DNA of 64,000 nucleotides from Nematostella vectensis (Eukaryota > Cnidaria > Anthozoa > Actiniaria > Edwardsiidae), in assembly GCF_932526225.1 (NCBI RefSeq), contig NC_064037.1, forward strand, positions 14,831,703 through 14,895,702, read 5' to 3'. The notes beneath the pieces are model-generated. The model ran no database searches, was not told where the DNA came from, and worked only from the letters and a program-made list of their open reading frames with translations. Position numbers and translations under genes: made by a program. This document shows positions 1-12,800 of this stretch, piece after piece (position 1 is the first letter of the stretch; each line of letters opens with the position of its first letter).

Positions 1-1014
1 CATATAATATTAATATTGGATTTTTTTTCCTTATTATCTTGAAAACTCTTGGACCAAGGACCAACCACAGGCTTGCCATCTATAAGTACCATTTTTCCTT
101 CTCCTGCTCAAAGACAGTTAGTAGGCAGCTATATTGGACATAGACCAGTGGCACCGGTTTGGATACCAGATATTTTTTTGTAGAGCAAGGTATGATAGCA
201 TGATTTTTTGTTCTTTTTGGGGTAATTAACTTTTCTGAAAATGCAGAAAATGGCATTTATAGAGCTTGAAATTTCAAATTTTCTTGGGGGAGCATGCCCC
301 CAAACACCCCTATTGTTGGTGTTTCGGTGGAAACTACTCACTCCAAAACCTGGATCCACCCCTGATAAGATAGTTGTTTCAGGAGTTTGGGAGGTGTTTT
401 CTTTTGTTGGTATTGTCTTGTACAATATGAAACTTAGTGGTCATGACATCTTTAATTAAACACAAACAGGTGCTAGAAAAGGGATAGCTCTGCCCCCTTT
501 ATTGCAAGCTCTCGTGCAAGTCATCGCCATTCAAAGCTAGACTTAATTAAGTGAGGACATCTGAAACTGCCAGAAGAAAACATGGCAAAAAGTAAAGCCA
601 TACTATCAAGCACATTTCGAAAAGTGTTCGGAGTCTATTCTCTACAAGAACAATAGCAAAAATTGTCATTGAGAAATTAAACACAATGCACGCTTGTTTG
701 AATTGAAAAATAAAATTAAAATACAGCGTGCGTACACTCATTCGAAATGTCGTCATTCAGGTGCACATGCAAACAAACAACAAATTTTCAAAATTAATTA
801 CTTCAAAACCTATCTAATCCCCCCTTGTTTTCATTTGTTATAACTAAAGGCGAATAAATAGACTGTGTTTACTTCAATGATGTGTTTTCGACCAATCTTG
901 AGCTCTACTATAATAGTTTTTTTTGCCTCTCTCTACGGAGCTCTGCACTGAGTGAAGTCAAATGCAAATGACATCTTGCCTAAGGCAAGTCCCTTTTATA
1001 GTGGGCATTTGTGT

Positions 1015-1268
1015 TTAAAGCCGCATTGTCACCAGTTTACTTCCGGAGGTCCGACGGAAACCTCAACCGTTAAAAGACAAACGAATCTATTAAAATCCGA
1101 CATATTTAAGAGGCCATCCGCTCTAAATTATCAATCACATCCTCGAATAAACTTCCAGTAAACACAATGCTTTCAATATTTTGAAATATTTTTCGCGTTT
1201 TCTGTTAAAAATCATCGGAGATTGTTAGGTAATCGACCGGAAGTAAACTGGTGACAATGCGGCTTTAA
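1015..1268. mobile_element. 254-bp MITE with 32-bp perfect inverted repeats and TTAA ends
   Basis: Both ends read TTAAAGCCGCATTGTCACCA inward and the match continues for 32 bp without mismatch. The outer TTAA on each side fits a TTAA target duplication, as made by piggyBac- or Kolobok-type transposases. There is no coding capacity. It lies in intron 9 of GDPD copy A, 47 bp downstream of exon 9. A single matching end occurs at 21102. Confidence 0.85.
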
Positions 1269-1314
1269 GACTAAACAGTTACATTAGACCTTAGGGTCAT
1301 TTTATAAACTTTAC

Positions 1315-4300
1315 CTGTATTCCCCTCTTTGCAAGATGCTGAAATAATGTGGGTCTAATCATTAACCTTTAAAAAAATTATAAACAACTTTTTTATAAAT
1401 CATGACATTACTGTATAACAATTCTGTTAAAGAGAGAGTGAAATTTTTTTTAGTCTTCGTGTGACATTCTCTCACAAATTTAGTATGCTACACTGGATTA
1501 AAATTTGCTTGAAATTTGTTACTGATTAAAAATAAAGAAGTGAGGCTTGTACCTCTATTAGGCGGCCACCTTTAAATAGTGTGATGCACATTTCTACCCA
1601 CTTTCCATATCAAGAAGTTGCTTATTTAATAGAGGTACCACTGTTTGCACTGGTAAAGAATGTACCTTTTCCACTGTCAACTTACCAATCAACTATATAG
1701 CAGATGGCTCTCATAGTTCTGGGAACTTCAAACCGCCTAACATATAGAAATAAACAAAATAGGGATCAAAATATGGAATGGCATGAATTCTTGTTCGTTT
1801 TGTTCCATTAGAAGGCCACATATTTGACTGAAATTACAGTATCTGGCATAGCTGTCAACCCAACTTGGACATGAATCTTGTTAAATCGGGTGAAATTCAG
1901 TATATGCGGTTAAAAAAAGAGAGCCAATGCGGGTGAATACAGAGAAAGTATGAACATTCTCACACAAATTATGTTTTCATGAGGTCCAAGATGTTGTGAC
2001 ACCCGCCAAGGCTGTGGTGATTCCCGGTTCCAAGTTGGGTTGAGTTGGGTCTCGCCCTCGCTTAAATGGTTTTTCTCACAGCTCTCCACTTTTCCTCTTT
2101 CAACAAATCAAAGTGCAAATTGAATTAAGAACGTGCCCCACAATATTTTAGAAAATTTTAAAACGACTTGAATGAAAAATATTTCTGTTATTTCTATTTA
2201 TGTTTCTGTATTACACACACAATCTTATGTGACCTGCTACGGCTTTGAAAGTTTATACCTAACATACAAAGAATCCATTTGCTGCAAGCCCCATTTTTGT
2301 CAAATAAACAAACAAAATAAGCTTTTATGCTGATTAGCTTAAAACAAATCCAAATTTGATATTTACAAAGCAAGTACAAAGCTACCTGACAAAAGTATGA
2401 CTCTATGTTACTGTACCTGAGCATCGTCTTTGGTAACATGATTTCTAGGAAGGACTCTTTGAGTGGCACAAATGGCAGTAGTCCAGTGTAGAACAACAGT
2501 AACAGAGTTGCACACCGTTTCAAGGAGAACAGAAGAGGAATATTGGGGTTCTGAAAAGGAAATTATTTATTTAAAAAATGTCCATCAACCACTCCCTTTG
2601 TTATTGTTTATCATTGGAAATACAACGGTTTCCAAGGATAAAAATTTTGACAAAAAATAATTAAAAATATCTTGGTTACTTGCTTGAATTAGCTGATGAG
2701 AATGGATGCTTTGTGTGACTCGGGTTTACTCTGGAGCATTAAATAGTGGCGCGACTGGCCTTGTTTAATAGCTGTGTCAGAGCAAATCTGATACTGTAAT
2801 TAAACCAGTACAGGGACAAAATGCTTACTGGGAACCCAAATGCCTAAAGTAATGTAGAAAGGCCAAAAGTAATGGTCCATGGTCAAACATACCTTCCCTA
2901 CCCCCCCCCCCCCCTTCTATCAATTCTTCTAATTAAATTTGTGTCATTCAGGTGTACTGTATTAGACTAACTTACATGATTGTAGCATCTTTGTGTAACG
3001 TCTGCATTAAAATTACCCCACACACAAAGGTGTTCTCTCTTGTACTTTAAAATCAGTTCATTTGTCTGTAAAATAAACACAAAAATTGAGTGCATAAATC
3101 AACATCGCATAACAGCTTTCTAGCAACTTCTAGTCGCTGCTTATGTAGGCATCATCTGTACACTGAAAGCTGAAGTCTCCAGTTTCTGAATCCCCAAAAT
3201 GCCACCACCTAGCAACCAAGAGATTCTGGATCTTGTCTTTGTTTGGCATAAATCTTTTGGTTTGCAAAAATTGCTGCTAATAAAACACTATTTTTCATTA
3301 TTGTTTTTGTTGTTTTAGTTCTGCTGCTCAAAATGTATTGGCCAATACAAAGCAGCTTAAATTTTTTTTTTCTTTTAAGAAATAACAGTTATACAGAAAA
3401 ATATTTAAGGGCACCTAGTCAGCAAGTGCAAATACTCACTTTTTCAATAAGCTCATCTGAGTTAAATTTGATGTCTATGTTTATTGGCATGTCAGGGAAC
3501 TCAGATAGCACTGTCTCTAATAAAGGTATACAGCGGTCATTATTCTTTGCTTCACACACCACACCTAAAATAAATGGAATTTACCATATGTGAGTTACAG
3601 TGCATCAACAATGGAAAAAAATAGGTGGAATGTGTTTATGCCTTTTGGCAAACCACAAGCAATAATTCAAAATGCTATCATTAGTTTAGAGCTGTTTCTG
3701 TTTGATGGTCTGCAAGACTGGTTGGGATTTACAGTAACTTTAGTTTTTTGTTCCATTAACCCTATGACTCTTCTATTTAGTGTGGCTTATTGCAGTGCAT
3801 CTGTACAAAAGCATTTCTTGCCATGGATATACCATGGATTCTTTTTAATTTTTTAGAGTGGCAAAAATATGTAGAATATTTGTAAATCACCTCTCAGTGG
3901 TTCAGGTAAAGACATGTTGGCATGATGCTCAGGCGTGAATGAAGGTCTAGACTTACAGGCTCAATCATATTATATATTTCATACTTTGGCACTAAGGCCC
4001 ATAGCCAGGATTTTTAAGTGGAGGGGTTCATTTACCAATTTAGCAGACCATCTCTCTTAGGTAGCTTGCCCTAGCTCCCATTGGTATTTAATTTTCCTTC
4101 ATTGGAGCAGACCTTCCAGTCGAGTGGAAGGTTCTTCCGAACCCATTCTGGCTAAGGGCTCTGCACAAGGTTTATTTTTCAGAATCTTTTGTCGTGCTTG
4201 ATGGTTTATAACTAAGAAAAAGTTTTATCTACCTGGATGGAACTGTACTGGAATCCTTTCCATTAACGGTGGTAAATCCTGAGATAGTAAAAAAAATAAA

Positions 4301-6043
4301 ATCTTTTTTAGATAGATAATGTGTTTATTAACCCTATTGCAGCAAAAGCTGAATTACAGGGCAGCCAGTATATATATAATACATCCTTACATTTGCATAA
4401 CTTGTTGATAACGATAAGTACAGAAATTGTTGAGCCTATTCGTACGGCCGCAGATGGGGACAACAGACGCCGTACCGGACCGTAAACCATACCCATGGTG
4501 CGTTGCTACAGGAATAGGAATTAAGCGTTTAAGGGGGCCTCCGCGTTTGGCCTTTGCCACGAGAGCGATGCATGCCGTTTCTCTACGCTGGCATAGTGTT
4601 AACTAGGGGGTAAGCATTCCTGTTCTGTGTCACATATAGTTTCAAGGGATGAGGGACACTGTCTCACCATAAAACCAACTCAGCATACAGTGATAATGTG
4701 TAGTCAGCACACAGACACTGAATGGACAAGGGCATACCTTGTATTCCAGCTCCGAGACATACTGCTTGACACCGGCTACACGCAACAAGTCATTATCATG
4801 ACAGACAACAACTTGCTTGTCTGCCGTCAGCTGCAGATCAATTTCTAGCATCTGAGTTCCAGTACGAACTGCACTGTTGGGTGATTCAAATCAATCCGAT
4901 CAGTTAATTAGGGGTAGCCTTATAATATGAAAATGGTGGTATACCTACAAGAAACACCAGTGACAAAACAAAATATAGAACACCACACACCTAGAAATCT
5001 TGGCTGTACCCCCTCTCAAAATATTAAGAACACTTTGGTCGAATCAACTTACTGTTTGTAAGCTGTCATGGTATTCTCTAGATTTTCAGCAGCACCTGTT
5101 AACAAATAAACATGAGATGCATTAATGAAATAAATAGTTTAAGCATAGAGTCAAGTGGTACATACATAATGTGCTTCATGGCTAAATGCCATAAGGACTA
5201 CTGTAAAAGACCATATAATTGACAACCTTAACCCTAGCTAACCCTAACCCTGGGGCTGTGAGGGTTGTCCAATGCACTAACAAATTTATGCATGGCATTA
5301 CCAGAAACAATAAGGTACAAGGTAAAGGTGGCTGTAAAATGGGACCTGACGGAGCTCTATAAAAGGTATCTATTTCTGACTTGATCTGTGTTTGCTTGTC
5401 TCTATTTGTAGTCTGAATTTTGTGTCTTTCTTGATAAGAAATGTTTCTGAGTTTAAGCATTTGTTTATAAATTGTTTAGAAATCAAGGTTGATGTTTTGA
5501 CAATGGAGTCAATTCTATTACATTGCTTGGATGCTTGCTTGGATGCGCCTTTCTGACGTTTCGGAGTTGGGCCTATATTTTATGGGCGTCTGGGGACGTT
5601 ATAGTAATGGAAGTGAAAAATGACAATAAACTACTCTACCTAGAGGGTCTAGATGAGAGGGGGGGTCTGAGTATCAACTAACCTTTCGTAATGCTAACAT
5701 GAAAATTTGAATCCTTTGTATCACTAAACTTAAAAAAACAAGAAGCCCCTAGCATCACCAAACAGCCAAAGGCCAGATCACGGATATTTTATCGCCAGCT
5801 TTGATCAAGGGTTATCTCGTTATATCGCGAAAAATGTCAACGTTCATTTCTTCACATCTCGACGAAGAATAGTTAGCTTATTTTTACCATTTTAGCTTTA
5901 CCTCCGCGGTGACTGATGTGCTTGCAGTGGAACTTGATCTCTTTCTTACGATGAAGAAGCGTTGGAAAATGCAGAAGAACGACTGAAGTGACGATGTAGC
6001 CTCCTATAAGTGGAAGGACTATAGGAAGCACGATCGTATACAT
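1315..6043 (-). CDS. GDPD1-like: GDPD1/GDE4-like glycerophosphodiester phosphodiesterase, copy A (3' end outside window)
   Basis: Exons, 5' to 3' on the minus strand: 6043-5902, 5095-5053, 4873-4738, 4278-4233, 3564-3440, 3065-2976, 2550-2417, 1736-1686, 1366-1315. All junctions are AG/GT and phases join, giving 273 codons. The start is the ATG at 6043, which opens MYTIVLPIVLPLIGGYIVTS, an N-terminal membrane segment like that of vertebrate GDPD1. Catalytic landmarks are visible: HRG (45-47), ENT (about 55-57), E72-x-D74 in MLEID, H87-D88 in VCHDND, and D153 in NIDIK. A hydrophobic stretch near 205-220 ends in GLLPFVPL. Family members are lysophospholipase D-type enzymes that hydrolyse lysophospholipids or glycerophosphodiesters in a metal-dependent way. 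The expected last exon (TYIWVLN..VMTDYP) was not found in 1-1314 and probably lies left of the window. The gene sits 805 bp downstream of copy B in the same orientation. The fold assignment is firm; the substrate is inferred. Confidence 0.93.
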
Positions 6044-6819
6044 TTTGAGATTGCTTCAACAAAGATGTTACTGTATCTTCTCGTTCATAAGATGCTGAAC
6101 CGGCGTTCCAATTTTTATTTGACATTGGGTCCCAGGCTTCTGCAAGCACAGGCAGCCCAACGCTATTAGAGACGCTCGGATTTAGGCTCTTACCGAAAGT
6201 GCTCGTTAAAAAAGCATTAAATGCTAAAAGCAGTGCTTGTTTTTTGCCCCAAAAGTGCTAAAATAATGCTATTAAAAAAAATGCTTGTGGTATAAAAAAA
6301 TGCTCATTTTTTTCAGACTTTTTTTAATCATATAGAACATTACATTTTCAGATTTTCGCTCACATGTTTTAACATCAAAATTTAACGATAAATGTTTTTT
6401 TCCAAGTCCAACACACGCTTGTCATTGGAGCTAAACTTGACGCTGTTGCAGGTGGGAGAGGGGAGTCATGCGTAATTTTTTATTATTCGAAGCTTTCTAC
6501 GCCCCCTCCCCTCCCTCCTGATGATTATTGCACACAGTCCCTATGCGAGGTGCGACCCCTGAGAAGGGGGGGGGGGGGGGGGGACGAGGTATATTGCGTC
6601 AGGGTTTAGCTTGATTTGTTAGGGTCATTTTCAAAATATTAGCATCACGATAAAAAAAATCAGAAACATGATTTCAGAGATCTTAATCTAATCCGATTTT
6701 GGGATCAGAACTGTGCCGGATCGGGATCACTCGAAAAAAAAAAGATATCTCATTACATCCCTGTAATAGAAGTACCACTTTAAGTATAATTTTTAACCGT
6801 ATATTTAGGATGATAATCA

Positions 6820-6825
6820 TTTATT
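6820..6825 (-). other. Candidate polyadenylation signal of GDPD copy B
   Basis: AATAAA on the minus strand, about 23 nt past the stop codon of copy B. The 3' UTR would be short, and cleavage would fall well before the start codon of copy A at 6043. Confidence 0.5.
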
Positions 6826-6847
6826 ATTTCATTCGCATGGTCTACGC

Positions 6848-9800
6848 CTACTGCCAACGTTTACTCTTTACTGACTGCTCTACATAGTCTGAAAGTTCTG
6901 TGGGGTAGTCAGTCATGACACCAGCAGCTCCAAGCTTCTCAAACGCCAGTGTGAACTCGTCCTTCTTGTTGAGTACCCAAATATATGTCTATACAGACAG
7001 AAACGATGTCAGAGGAAAACTATGGTATTCCCCGATAGATCAATATGACCTAGAATTATTTGAGAAAATCGTTAAATCCAGATCATTTTCTATATATTGT
7101 ACTGTTGGTTCTCGTATTGTTATATCAAGATTCAACTTTTTATGGCTTATATGATTCATGCAGGCATAGTTGATTGTTATCGTCATCATTTTTATCATCA
7201 TAACCATCATCATCGTCGTCGTCAGCACAATCATATTATCATTAACGGATGCTTTCCAAGAATTACCTGAATTCCTCGTTTTCGGAGATGTCTTATCAAT
7301 ATTGGGCTCAGCAATAACCTGAATTAGATTAAACAAGCATAACAGAAAATTACCCGAAGACCAGAAGCTGTAAAATCGACAAGAAAAAGGTGCTATTTTA
7401 CATTACGCATCGACAAACATACTCACCAGTCAGCAGCATATGTGAAAACTTTCATAATCCTGGACGACGGAAATCGTCTGAACAACAAAGCAAATATTTT
7501 ATAGCTGTGAGGATATATTTTATATATTTTAAAGCTGTGAGAATACACGAAGTTTTACAGTTTTTCTTAGAAAAAACATGGTTCAATAATCACCCCAAAG
7601 TGTTCATTTTCTAGGCATACAAAAAACAACAACTGCTGACAAACCTTAGCATAACCTTGGGAAAGGCCACCAACAGGAATGACTCTTTTAATTTGACAAA
7701 CGGCAGCATTCCAGAATACAGCAAGATAATAAGTCCAAAGCAGTGTGCAACGGAGAAGTACAAGGGAATCTCTGCGTTCTGCGAAAAAAAAAGAAATACC
7801 GTAATGATTCGAATAAGCGCCCTCCTTTGAATCAACGCCCCTCTCCAATAAGCGATCCTTTTGACCTCTTATTTTTGGAATAAGCGACCCCTTTGCAATA
7901 AGAGTCCCTCTTCTCCCTCTGAAAAATATGAATGGTGTAAATCTGCATTGTATTTAGGTCGCATTGACATGCTCACATCACAATGGTATATTGTCGTCGA
8001 TTTATAAACAATGAAATTCCCTCCATGAATGTATTATTATTTCTAACAACCATTTTAATGTCGTTTCAGTTTATCGCAAATGTTCTCAATCTATTCAGAA
8101 GATGGTATTTTCCACCAAAATGAAATAAGCGCTCCCCCAAAGGACATGAAAAATCAAATCAGCGCCTCGGATGCTTATTCAAATAATTACGGTAAACAAA
8201 GAAGGTGCGGTATTTGTTTTAAATTTATCTCACTTATTCCCAGGCCATTATTAACACATTGACACCTCAACCGGCCTGTACCGGCCTTGAAAAGTACCCA
8301 AAACGAAAAAAATATAAATGCAAAATAAACACAGCGAGATGAAGATAAGCTAAGATACTCATCAGTCTAATGCATCAGTCAAAGGGATAAATGGTCTTGA
8401 AGATATGCATCCAAACAAGGTGATAGCAGCTACTCTTTAGCCAAATAAAAGCTACGTTTCTTTGACAAATCAAGGAAAAACAGCAGAACCAACCATCTCA
8501 ACAAAACGCGCAAAATTCCACACAAGGGAAAGAGATCAGCAAACACAGCTCAAAACACAAAAAGATACCTTTATTTTGATCCTCAAGGTACATTTCCTTG
8601 GCCTCAAAACACAATGTCCATTCCTTGAAGGCTTGTGAAACCATCTTTGCAAAGCATTCTAGATGATCCGTGGAAAAAATCACCAGGGGAGGGCCAGTCA
8701 ACATGCCTCCCCAAACATTCAGAAGTCTTTTCACCCCAAAGCCAAACAAATCAATTTCAGGTCATACAGACCAAGAAAAGCAGTGTAAACAATTTTGGAA
8801 TCAAAAGAGCTGTGGTGATTCATTAGAAAATTATTTTCTCATCCAGACAAAGCCAAACAAAAAAGATTCCCCATGAATCCACCTTTACTTGCAAAAATTC
8901 TTAAGCACAGCATTTAATTATGCCCCAATAGACTTAATGATGTCATAAGGCAATATGCTCATAGCTGTATTTTTTATGAAAAATACAAGCTACCATCAAC
9001 TGGCTCGCTCTAGCCAAATTGGACCGCAATGCACTGTTGGAAAACTTGGATACCACTTACTAGGTGCAGGGGTGTTTGACTTTGACGTGTTTTAAAAACT
9101 CAAAATAGGGGGGGGGGAGTATCTGTGTTCGGTCTGTTTTGTAAATTCAGAAATGGCAATGTTACTGTGATCATTGTTATTCTTGTGGCCGTGGTCAGCG
9201 GTTTCCCGACCAAGAACGTCGTTCACTGCCAGGCTCCATGGCATTGCTGTTTAGTAAACTGCTGTGGATGAACCGAGTCCTTGTCTCTTTTAAAGAATAG
9301 CGCAGGAGTCAATGGGTTAAGCATCCTCGGGGCGTCGCAGAAATGAGGAGGCGGAGTAGGGGAGAGAGGGGTAGGGGGCATATGAAGAAAACGTTGTCGT
9401 TTTGGGGTCTGGTACCGAGGAATCTTAGTTTCTTTTCAGATACTTTCTTTATAGACTAAAGATAGTCACAGTCACTCTTCTCTTTTTCTCTTCTGATTAC
9501 AAGTCATAAAGTTTACAAAGCCCCTGCGATACGACAAACTTAAAAATGACAAGAATCATGCAGCTTTTCCAAATAAGGAATATATTAGTTTGGCAAAAAC
9601 GACAATTTTTGGCTAAATTTTCTTGATATGAGGCGGAGAAAATACATCTTAGCACGGATGACATCACAGCGTGCCATGAACAGGGTTGGGTTACGTCTCA
9701 CTGCGACGTCATTCGTAGAGGACAGACGCAGAAAGAGTGAGATCTATTTTTCTTAAAAACAAAATTGTTTGTGCACTCAAATCTTCTTGACCCATGGAAG

Positions 9801-12800
9801 CTCGCTTTTGCTAGCATTATGAATACTGCCTAGTATAGGGCTGTTTCAGGATAGATCCGTACTCACACAACGGAAGGATAAGTTCAGAGGACCCAGCCCA
9901 GTGAACCCTTACCTTGGAATAAGTCGAAAAAGAATGCTTCTATGAAAAAAGAGGAGTTACCCATCGAAAGACCAAACCTCAGACCAAATCCCTTTATTTA
10001 AAAAGAGGTATGGATTTATTTAGAATCACACATTGTGTTTACCTGTTTATGGCATTTATTTGAGATCTTGGCGCTTGCACTTCCCCATATTGTATAGTCC
10101 TTTCTTTTAAACCTGACGATAAGCTCATTTGTCTATGAAAAGAGCGACATGACTGTGTTAATGAGCAAACTTAGTTCTATTTCACAGAAGAAACCTTACA
10201 GTAGCGGATCCAGGATCTATTTACACCTGTTTACCTAAACAGGTCTAAATAATGAGAACTAGTACGTCAAGTATAAGCTGAATGTCATTGTTCCTTTTTT
10301 TTGTTACCAGCCGAACTTTTTCTGGGTCCACGCCTGCCTTCGATCAAAAGAGAATAAATTCAAATAAGTGGCCGCCGTATTGGATAGAATGAGTTTGGCC
10401 ATTTCAGTTTTGCGAAACGTGTAGAATGGACTTTACCTTTTCGATGAGCTCATCAGAATCCTCTTTGACTTGGATACAGATTGGGATCTTGTGGAATTGA
10501 GTAAATACAGTCGATAGTAATGGAATCTCATTGCTTTTCCTCCTTGCCTCCACGAAAACACCTGAACAAGAGAAAACCTACTTAGCTTGGTCACTGGCGT
10601 TCTTACTGGGTTTCCTGTGTTTGTAGATGAACCGTGAGGAGGAGTCGCTCTGGATGAGAGTCTCTTTCCACCAAGAGAAAATGATGAACATAATAAAACA
10701 AGGCCTAGTAAAGATTAGTGAAGAACTTTTTACACATGTTATTATCAAAAGTAAATCTAACAGTAAATCTATCTTTTCTTCACACCCATCTTGAATTGAG
10801 ATTATAAACCCATTATACCACTTACAGGGCCGTAGCAGGGAGTGGGTCACTGGGGGCATGTGCCCTCCCCCCACCCCCCAATATTTTTTTAATGTTTTTG
10901 TATTGTGCCCCCAATCTTACGTGTCCTGCTACGGCCCTGACTTGGCACTTATGTGTTATGGCTCTTACCTGGATCATGGAAGACCTCAAGCTTATCCAAA
11001 AGAGGAGGTAGTTCCTAACCATAAAAGAAAAAGCAATGAGTAGAGAGGTAGTTCCTAACCATAAAAGAATAAGCAATGAGTAGAGAGGTAGTTCCTAACC
11101 ATAAAAGAACAAGAAATAAGTAGAGAGGTGGTTCCTAACCATAAAAGAACAAGCAATGAGTAGAAAGGTAGTTCCTAACCATAAAAGAACAAGCAATGAG
11201 TAGAGAGGTAGTTCCTAACCATAAAAGAACAAGAAATAAGTAGAGAGGTAGTTCCTAACCATAAAAGAACAAGCAATGAGTAGAAAGGTAGTTCCTAACC
11301 ATAAAAGAACAAGCAATGAGTAGAGAGGTAGTTCCTAACCATAAAAGAACAAGCAATGTGTAGAAAGGTAGTTCCTTACCATAAAAGAACAAGCAATGAG
11401 TAGAGAGGTAGTTCCTAACCATAAAAGAACAAGCAATGAGTAGAGAGGTAGTTCCTAACCATAAAAGAACAAGCAATGAGTAGAGAGGTAGTTCCTAACC
11501 ATAAAAGAACAAGCAATGAGTAGAGGGGTAGTTCCTAACCATAAAAGAACAAGCAATGATTAGAGAAGTAGTTCCTAACCATAAAAGAACAAGCAATGAG
11601 TAGAAAGGTAGTTCCTAACCATAAAAGAACAAGCAATGATTAGAGAGGTGGTTCCTAACCATAAAAGAACAAGCAATGAGTAGAAAGGTAGTTCCTAACC
11701 ATAAAAGAACAAGCAATGATTAGAGAGGTAGTTCCTAACCATAAAAGAACAAGCAATGTGTAGAGAGGTAGTTCCTAACCATAAAAGAACAAGCAATGAG
11801 GATTTGGCTACATGCCAGAGTGATCTAGCTTAGCTATGCTTTATAGTTTTGTCTACAAAAAGCATGTCCATTGGGAACCGAAAGTGGACCTTCGGCTGTT
11901 GGGGGGGGGGGGGGGGGGGGTGCCGCCCCCTGGGTACGGGCCTGCTACACTACTAGAGGATAGAACAACAAGATAAATGTTTGCAGTACCTCGTATTTCA
12001 GCTCTGATAGTTTCTGATTAACACCTGTCAATCTTGTGAGATCGTTGTCATGGCAAACTACCACCTGTCCATCAGCTGTCATGCGGACATCAATCTGTAG
12101 CATTTCAGTACCAGCCTTGAGGGAGCTATAGTATGAAATATTATGAAATATTATGAAATATTAATAATATATTAAAATTCATAATATATAAAATATTATG
12201 AATAGTATGAAATATTACCAGGAGAGCATAAAGATTGAGGAAAGAGTAAGTAAAGTACAACAATAATATGAAATGTGTTATTACCAGGAGAGCGTAAAGA
12301 TTGAGGAGAGAGTAAGTACAAATGGCGTCACTAAAATTGTGATTGAAAAAGATTGGCGCGTGTTTAAATACCAAGGTTTCCTTTCTTATTGTGTTCTCTT
12401 TGTCTCTTGGGAAAAAGCGCTTTTATCGATGTCGGACTTCCTGTGGCGTGATCATGAAAGAGCGGGGGCCTGGGAGGGAGGAAGGGAGGGACTCATTTCT
12501 TTTGTCCCCTCCCCTCTTCCGGCTTCCAGTTCAACTCTCAGTCACCTCTTTTCCATGAACACTCGAGATGCCTGCGAACGTTATTCTTGTTCATTTGTTA
12601 TGTTCATTCTTTTATTAGAAGGGTCTATCCTTCTTGGGCTAATAGCGGAGCTCCCACGCGCTCGATTACACCACATTATTCTGAAGGATAGTGGTAATAG
12701 CGAAGCTCTCACGCGGCGCGAAGCGCCGCGTAAGCGGAGCCCCATAACTAAGAAAAAGTGGTAAACAAAACAAATATGGTAACAAATATTGGTAACCCAT

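Noticed and set aside
129-425. Minus-strand frame ending GATGLCPI as the missing last exon of GDPD copy A
   Set aside because: Only GATG resembles the family's GATGVMTDYP. The YIWVL part, the acceptor and the DYP motif are absent.
7040-7336. 98-codon minus-strand ORF between GDPD copy B exons 9 and 10
   Set aside because: It reads through exon 9 in the wrong frame and an ATC/ATCATC-rich intron. The correct frame is fixed by homology (LLLSPILIRHL).
12273-12764. 163-codon plus-strand ORF in intron 2 of GDPD copy B
   Set aside because: It has no domain, lies inside the minus-strand intron and overlaps repeat sequence. Composition looks incidental.
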